Part shown: piece by piece, positions 7,857 to 11,520 of the stretch
How positions within the stretch are numbered: the first letter of the stretch is position 1
Layout of the letters: every line of letters begins with the position of its first letter
Assembly: GCA_964572965.1 (NCBI GenBank)
Contig: CAZNHL010000095.1
Coordinates: 1 to 11,520 of the forward strand
DNA length: 11,520 nucleotides
Origin: CAZNHL01 sp964572965
GTDB lineage: Bacteria > Bacteroidota > Bacteroidia > Cytophagales > UBA9547
Direction: 5' to 3'
Notes under the pieces: generated by a model
The model's database searches: none
The model's input: only the letters and a program-made list of their open reading frames with translations
What the model was told of the DNA's origin: nothing
Position numbers and translations under genes: made by a program

Positions 7857-8615
7857 ATGGTAAATTCAATCAGGGAAAAACGGAAATTTATAATTGAAAA
7901 TAAACGAATTACTGTCCAGACATTGCGGGATCTGGCCAATATCATTGAACATGAAGTGAAGGCCAGCAAGCAAGAATCTGGCGAGAGCAAAGTTGTTGTT
8001 TATTATTCTGTTGATGCAGTTGATGGTTCGTCTTTTGAAAGCCAATCTGCAGGGATTTTTGATCAAGAGCTTATCGTTGACAGGAAAGTGATTCAGAAAG
8101 TGGCGATACGGTTCAATACCATCGATTATTCCAAGAGTATTGAAGTAAATATCGTTCATTCAATAAAACAAGAAGAGGCAGATAGTTACATTTCTGTAGG
8201 AGGGGATGATTCTAATTGGGTTAATGGTGTAATGAGCCGCCTAACTGAAGTTATAAGTATTTGCCAAAGTCAACCAGTTAAACTTTTGCCTTACTGGCAG
8301 TGGATTCAGTTTGTCGGTGTTGTTCTTTGTTTTGGAGTGTTTATTTTCTTTCTGAAGCGGTTTGAAAAATTACCAGACGCAGGCTTTTCGAAATTGTTAT
8401 TACAGTTTGGGCCACCTGCTTTATTCGCAATAGGGGTTTTTAGGTTAGGGGCTCAATTGGAAACGTTATGGCCAGAATTAGAAATTCAAACCGGCCCGGT
8501 TCATTTACAGACTCAGGTAGTCAAGAGAAACATTGTTATTCAGATATTCTTGATTGTGATAATACCTGTTGCGTTATCTATATTGTCCGAACAATTAATA
8601 GAAATATTAAAATAA
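7857..8615 (+). CDS. Unrecognised membrane protein, soluble N-terminal domain plus three hydrophobic segments (252 aa)
   Basis: I do not recognise this protein. Residues 1-35 are a charged helix, with TVQTLRDLANIIEHEV at 19-34. Residues about 45-105 alternate like beta strands (KVVVYYSVDA, KVAIRFNTID, SIEVNIVHSI). Residues 112-136 include ISVGGDDSNWVNGVMSRL, which looks like a conserved binding or fold motif. Hydrophobic segments lie at about 147-166, 180-200 and 225-246. Between the last two is LWPELEIQTGPVHL, a short polar stretch. There is no N-terminal signal peptide, so the soluble domain probably faces the cytoplasm. The gene has its own 115-bp upstream region and ends in a strong terminator, so it is probably expressed alone. 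The layout of a cytoplasmic sensor-like domain on a small membrane anchor would suit a cargo, exclusion or defence protein, but nothing in the sequence proves a function. Confidence 0.8.
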   Translation: MVNSIREKRKFIIENKRITVQTLRDLANIIEHEVKASKQESGESKVVVYYSVDAVDGSSFESQSAGIFDQELIVDRKVIQKVAIRFNTIDYSKSIEVNIVHSIKQEEADSYISVGGDDSNWVNGVMSRLTEVISICQSQPVKLLPYWQWIQFVGVVLCFGVFIFFLKRFEKLPDAGFSKLLLQFGPPALFAIGVFRLGAQLETLWPELEIQTGPVHLQTQVVKRNIVIQIFLIVIIPVALSILSEQLIEILK

Positions 8616-8638
8616 GAAGAATTGCCATTAAGTAGTTT

Positions 8639-8667
8639 AAAGCCTGTCTGATTGGACAGGCTTTTTT
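8639..8667 (+). terminator. Rho-independent terminator after the membrane-protein gene
   Basis: A perfect 10-bp stem, AAAGCCTGTC (8639-8648) with GACAGGCTTT (8655-8664), has a 6-nt loop and ends in a T-run to 8667. It sits 23 nt after the stop codon and separates this gene from the MerR-type regulator. Confidence 0.93.
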
Positions 8668-8709
8668 ATTTTCATGGTTTTAATTATGATAAATAGTATT
8701 CATTTTAAA

Positions 8710-8741
8710 TTTGTATAATTATACATTAATGTATAATATTG
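8710..8741 (+). promoter_or_regulatory. Bacteroidota-type promoter of the MerR-like gene
   Basis: TTTG at 8710-8713 matches the -33 element. After a 20-nt spacer, TAATATTG at 8734-8741 matches the TAnnTTTG -7 element with one mismatch. Transcription would start a few bases later, leaving a leader of only about 10-15 nt before the ATG at 8761. The palindromic operator fills the spacer and overlaps the -7 element. Confidence 0.6.
8713..8737. promoter_or_regulatory. Overlapping palindromes: probable operator of the MerR-like regulator
   Basis: A perfect 20-bp palindrome spans 8718-8737, centred between 8727 and 8728. A second perfect 12-bp palindrome spans 8713-8724. Together they present the half-site GTATAAT three times: plus strand at 8713-8719, minus strand at 8718-8724, and plus strand at 8731-8737. 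MerR-family proteins typically bind palindromes lying between the two promoter elements, so autoregulation by the adjacent gene is the simplest reading. The A+T-rich composition makes short palindromes commoner, but 20 perfect bases is unlikely by chance. Confidence 0.72.
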
Positions 8742-8760
8742 AACACTCATACAGATTAAT

Positions 8761-9651
8761 ATGAAAAGCATTTTTTCTTTAGATAAATACTATGGTTCAT
8801 CCAACCTTGAAAGTGTCGTTGAATTGTACGAACGGCTTACTACTCCTTTATTCTTTATTAAAGAAATTAATTTACCCTATCGGAATGTAATCCATTGGGA
8901 TAGGCAGGGTTTACTCGGATTAAACCGGGAAAATGAATCCGAGTGGCGTAAATACAGTTTTGTAGACTTTGTATGGCTTAAAATGATCAGTGAACTACGG
9001 CAAATAGGGGTTTCATTATCAGCCATACAACATGTGAAAAATACTTTACACCAAAAGGTCTCATTTGATTGGCTGGCAGAAGCGCTCAGGCAGCGTCCGG
9101 ACCTGGTGGAGAAGCTTCCTGATGAAGAGGTGAAAAGTAAATTGAATAATGATTTAAGTAGTCATGAATATGCGGGTGAAGTAAGTGTATTGGCTTTAAT
9201 GATAGTAGAGGTAATACTCAAAAAAGAACTTGTAGCGGTGGTTGTTTATCCGGATGGGAATAATTTGATCTGGTATGAGCATAAAAAGGAGTACTATACC
9301 TCAGAAGAACTATCAAAGAAAATGTTGGATAGCCACGCTTATGTTTCTGTCAATAGGATAATCAATAATTTCCTATCAGATCCGAAATTGGATATTTACC
9401 TGCCCAAACTTAATATGTTAGGTGAAGAAGAAAAGTATCTGCTTGAGCATATTGCTTCAGGGAAGTATGAAAGCATTACAATTAATTTCAAGAACAGTAA
9501 AATGAAAAGCCTGGAACTTACCAAACAACAGGATACCAGGCGCAAAATTGTTGATGTACTCTCGGAAGGGGCATATCAAGATATTGTAGTCAAAACCCAT
9601 AAAGGAATGGTTACGAAAATCCAGAATACAGTCAAAGTAATGTTTGACTAA
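8761..9651 (+). CDS. MerR-family-like transcriptional regulator (296 aa)
   Basis: Residues about 35-97 form a MerR-type winged helix-turn-helix. YRNVIHWDRQGLL (40-52) is the recognition region, WRKYSFVDFVWLKMISELR (62-80) is the wing and following helix, and GVSLSAIQHVKNTL (83-96) is the end of the domain. Such proteins bind palindromic promoters as dimers. The middle (about 100-230) is a mixed domain with strands such as LVAVVVYPDG and no metal-binding Cys pattern. The C-terminal 65 residues contain ESITINFKN and ELTKQQDTRRKIVDVL, and end in IVVKTHKGMVTKIQNTVKVMF. At 296 residues it is about twice the length of a simple MerR protein, so the C-terminal part probably senses a ligand or partner that I cannot name. 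It has its own promoter with an operator-like palindrome and follows a terminator. Its place just before the recombinase suggests it controls integration or excision (inference). Confidence 0.85.
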   Translation: MKSIFSLDKYYGSSNLESVVELYERLTTPLFFIKEINLPYRNVIHWDRQGLLGLNRENESEWRKYSFVDFVWLKMISELRQIGVSLSAIQHVKNTLHQKVSFDWLAEALRQRPDLVEKLPDEEVKSKLNNDLSSHEYAGEVSVLALMIVEVILKKELVAVVVYPDGNNLIWYEHKKEYYTSEELSKKMLDSHAYVSVNRIINNFLSDPKLDIYLPKLNMLGEEEKYLLEHIASGKYESITINFKNSKMKSLELTKQQDTRRKIVDVLSEGAYQDIVVKTHKGMVTKIQNTVKVMFD

Positions 9652-9731
9652 TAAAATGCCTGTAGAAGCAGGAAATTACTTAAATGGTGCAATGACCCTT
9701 ACTCGGGAAAGCATCCCAATGGCTAATACCA

Positions 9732-9923
9732 ATGGGAGAAAAAAGAACACCTTACAAACCAGTAACAATAGAAAGAATAAAAGCTAAGGAAAAATATAAG
9801 CATCTAACCGACGATCAGGCACAGCAGGTGATCGATATATTGAGGCAATTTGCCTTTATGACTTGTGAATTACTAAAAGAAATACCGGACCAAGAGCATG
9901 GACGATTCATTGACGATCTTTGA
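9732..9923 (+). CDS. Small protein (63 aa) preceding and overlapping the recombinase gene
   Basis: The ORF encodes a charged, helical protein with a basic N-terminus (KRTPYKPVTIERIKAKEKYK), an acidic turn (LTDDQAQQ) and an amphipathic helix (VIDILRQFAFMTCELLKEI). It has no recognised domain. The last 26 bases overlap the start of the recombinase gene in another frame, which suggests translational coupling. It begins 80 bp after the MerR-like gene with no terminator between, so all three may be co-transcribed. Small proteins beside large serine recombinases are sometimes recombination directionality factors; that is a guess from position only. The protein-like composition and tight packing support a real gene. 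Confidence 0.65.
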   Translation: MGEKRTPYKPVTIERIKAKEKYKHLTDDQAQQVIDILRQFAFMTCELLKEIPDQEHGRFIDDL

Positions 9924-11511
9924 GCAATTTTCTAAAGGGAGAAAATCAAAAGAAAAATCACAATCAAGCTTTAATAGTGTGATTTATACACGCGTCTCTA
10001 CAAAAGAGCAGGCAGATAATAATCAGAGTCTTGAAACACAGTTAAAAGCTTGTATCCAGCTGGCTGCCCAAAACAAATTTGCTGTACTTGGCAAATTTGG
10101 TGGTACTTATGAGAGTGCCAAAACCGATGAAAGAAAGGAGTTTAACAAAATGCTGGATTTTGTAAGGAAGAGTAAAGAGAAGATTTCTTACATCATTGTT
10201 TATTCAGTTGATCGCTTTTCAAGGTCAGGGGCTAATGCTATCTATATTGCCAATGAACTAAAAAAAGAAGGTATTTCTGTCTTGTCAGTTACACAGCCTA
10301 CAGATACTAAAACCGCTTCGGGGACATTCCAACAGAATATCCAGTTTATTTTCTCTCAATATGACAATGATTTGAGAAAAGAAAAGTGCATTGCAGGGAC
10401 AAAAGAGCGTTTATTGAAAGGTCTTTGGACTACTAATTACCCTATGGGATATGAATCAAACGGGAAAGGAAAGAGCAGTGATTCACCTCTTGTTATCAAT
10501 GAAACCGGCAAGCTATTAAGAAAAGCATTTCACTGGAAAGCGGAACAAAGATTAACAAGTAAAGAAATCATCAGTAAACTTGCGGGCTATGGGCTAAAAC
10601 TCTCTCCACAGCAAATGTCTAAAGTCTTCCGTAACCCGTTTTATTGTGGTTTGATCGTTCATACTAGCCTTGATGGTCAGGTTGTTGAAGGGAAGCATGA
10701 AAAACTTGTTTCCCGAGAGCTTTTTTTAAAGGCTAATGATGTGTTGTCTGAAAATTCACAACATTATAAGCACCAAAATGAAAATATAAATCTTCCTCTG
10801 AAGCGCTTTGTAAAATGTCAGGAGTGTGGTACATCCTTTACAGGTTACCTGGTGAAGAAGAAAGACCTTTATTATTACAAGTGCAATAAAATAGGATGTA
10901 AATGTAATAGAAGTGCAAAAGCATTACACAGGCTGTTTAGTAATATGTTAGAAAGCTATTCAATAGACACTGATCTGATTCCTGAACTGGAAGACTCAAT
11001 GATTAGTGTATTTAATGAGTTGAATCGTTCCGCTATAGAGAATAAATCAATGCTGGAAAAGCAGTTGGAAGAGGTAGAAAGTAAAATAGAGTTGTTGCAA
11101 GAGAAGTTTATTTTAGGAGATATAGATAAGGGGCTATATGAGAAATTCAGCCTGAAATACAAGGCTGAAAAAGATACTATTATCAAGGAAACCCAGAAAA
11201 GTGGTTTTGATTTATCGAACCTTAAGAATCATATCAAAGCTATTGTGAAATTGGCAACTAACGTTCATAAAATGTGGGAGTTAGGTAGCTATAGCTTGAA
11301 GGAAAGAGTTCAGTATTTGTTGTTTCCTGACGGGATTTACTATGATGCTAAAAATGATGTTTATCGAACCGAAAGAGTGAATGAGGTTTTTGGCCTACTT
11401 CGTTACTTGTCAGATAGTTATGTGGAAAAAAATAAGCGACAAGAAACTGTTAAGTTTGACTTGTCGCTTTTGGTAGTCGGTACGGGAATCGCACCCGTGT
11501 TTCGTCCGTGA
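9898..11511 (+). CDS. Large serine recombinase (site-specific integrase, 537 aa)
   Basis: The resolvase-type catalytic domain covers about residues 26-165. It contains VIYTRVSTKEQ (28-38) with the nucleophile Ser34 and Arg32, and YSVDRFSRSG with the conserved arginines. A recombinase domain follows (about 180-290; YPMGYES, IISKLAGYGLKLS, KVFRNPFYCGLIVH). Next is a zinc ribbon with C307 and C310 (KCQECG) and C329, C334 and C336. A charged coiled coil lies at about 380-440. The enzyme cuts two DNA sites, forms a phosphoserine link to each strand, and exchanges them to insert or excise the element. The length is normal for the family. The ATG at 9898 overlaps the preceding small gene. The last 12 residues (526-537) are read antisense through a tRNA-Glu gene and the stop lies inside it, so the C-terminus probably depends on what the element has joined. 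The 60 bases before that also contain the tRNA terminator. Confidence 0.95.
   Translation: MDDSLTIFEQFSKGRKSKEKSQSSFNSVIYTRVSTKEQADNNQSLETQLKACIQLAAQNKFAVLGKFGGTYESAKTDERKEFNKMLDFVRKSKEKISYIIVYSVDRFSRSGANAIYIANELKKEGISVLSVTQPTDTKTASGTFQQNIQFIFSQYDNDLRKEKCIAGTKERLLKGLWTTNYPMGYESNGKGKSSDSPLVINETGKLLRKAFHWKAEQRLTSKEIISKLAGYGLKLSPQQMSKVFRNPFYCGLIVHTSLDGQVVEGKHEKLVSRELFLKANDVLSENSQHYKHQNENINLPLKRFVKCQECGTSFTGYLVKKKDLYYYKCNKIGCKCNRSAKALHRLFSNMLESYSIDTDLIPELEDSMISVFNELNRSAIENKSMLEKQLEEVESKIELLQEKFILGDIDKGLYEKFSLKYKAEKDTIIKETQKSGFDLSNLKNHIKAIVKLATNVHKMWELGSYSLKERVQYLLFPDGIYYDAKNDVYRTERVNEVFGLLRYLSDSYVEKNKRQETVKFDLSLLVVGTGIAPVFRP
11426..11469 (-). terminator. Rho-independent terminator of the tRNA-Glu gene, inside the recombinase gene
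   Basis: Arms AAGCGACAAG (11434-11443) and CTTGTCGCTT (11460-11469) pair perfectly, and AAACT with AGTTT extends the stem inward around a GTTA loop. On the minus strand the hairpin begins one base after the tRNA CCA end and is followed by a T-run of seven (11432 down to 11426). It also lies within the recombinase coding region. Confidence 0.85.
11471..11511. other. Probable element end / attachment site region in the tRNA-Glu 3' half
   Basis: A large serine recombinase gene ends inside the 3' half of a tRNA gene, an arrangement typical of integrase genes lying against the attachment site. The crossover would fall in or near the overlap. The exact core cannot be found without the other element end. 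It is also possible that the tRNA is carried by the element or that the neighbourhood is coincidental. Confidence 0.4.
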
Positions 11512-11520
11512 AAGGGACGC
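11471..11520 (-). tRNA. tRNA-Glu (anticodon TTC), 3' part only
   Basis: The reverse complement gives the 3' 50 bases of a tRNA. It shows the anticodon stem CGTCC/GGACG, loop CTTTCAC with anticodon TTC, a 4-nt variable loop AAAC, T stem ACGGG/CCCGT with loop TGCGATT, the acceptor strand ACCGACT, discriminator A and an encoded CCA. The D arm and 5' acceptor strand lie beyond the right edge, so pairing of the acceptor cannot be checked. The T loop has G at position 55, where T is nearly universal. The gene is convergent with the recombinase. Confidence 0.85.

Noticed and set aside
9716..9735. Direct repeat CCAATGG (9716-9722 and 9729-9735) before the small gene
   Set aside because: Only 7 bp and two copies; too short to support an operator or insertion footprint.
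9656..9787. Possible 43-residue ORF starting 4 bp after the MerR-like stop (MPVEAGNYLNGAM...)
   Set aside because: Its second half overlaps the 63-residue gene in another frame and becomes a Lys/Asn-rich string that looks like a frame shadow. No motif supports it.

Overview
The window looks like one end of an integrated mobile element from a Bacteroidota-type bacterium. The evidence for the host group is indirect: A+T-rich DNA, start codons without Shine-Dalgarno sequences, and one promoter that fits the Bacteroidota pattern (TTTG, 20-nt spacer, TAnnTTTG-like box). The right edge is a tRNA-Glu gene on the minus strand. A large serine recombinase runs directly into it, as expected at an element/host junction. 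The left edge cuts through a gene, so the element continues beyond the window.

Left part (3-4849): the C-terminal part of a cytosine-C5 DNA methyltransferase overlaps by an ATGA junction with a 1444-residue SF2/SNF2-like helicase. A methylase next to a giant helicase resembles the DNA-modifying or antirestriction (DarB-like, 'polyvalent protein') cassettes of phages and conjugative elements. Protection of the element's own DNA is therefore an inference from context.

Middle part (4931-8667): three unrelated genes follow. The first is an A+T-rich gene for a Schlafen/AlbA_2-domain protein whose second half resembles the phage ORF6C domain. The second encodes a RadA-like ATPase with a long new N-terminal region, a Cys/His cluster, and an end directly after the RadA KNRFG-type motif. 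A perfect 15-bp inverted repeat covers its start codons. The third encodes an unrecognised protein with a soluble N-terminal domain and three hydrophobic segments. It is preceded by degenerate 11-nt repeats and closed by a clear intrinsic terminator.

Right part (8710-11520): a MerR-type regulator has a promoter whose spacer and -7 box are filled by overlapping palindromes built from one half-site. A 63-residue protein follows, overlapping the start of the recombinase gene. The last 12 recombinase codons read antisense through the tRNA-Glu 3' half, and the tRNA's own terminator lies inside the recombinase gene. The MerR protein, small protein and recombinase probably form the integration/excision module. 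The methylase, helicase and RadA-like ATPase look like backbone DNA-processing genes, with the AlbA_2 and membrane-protein genes as likely cargo.
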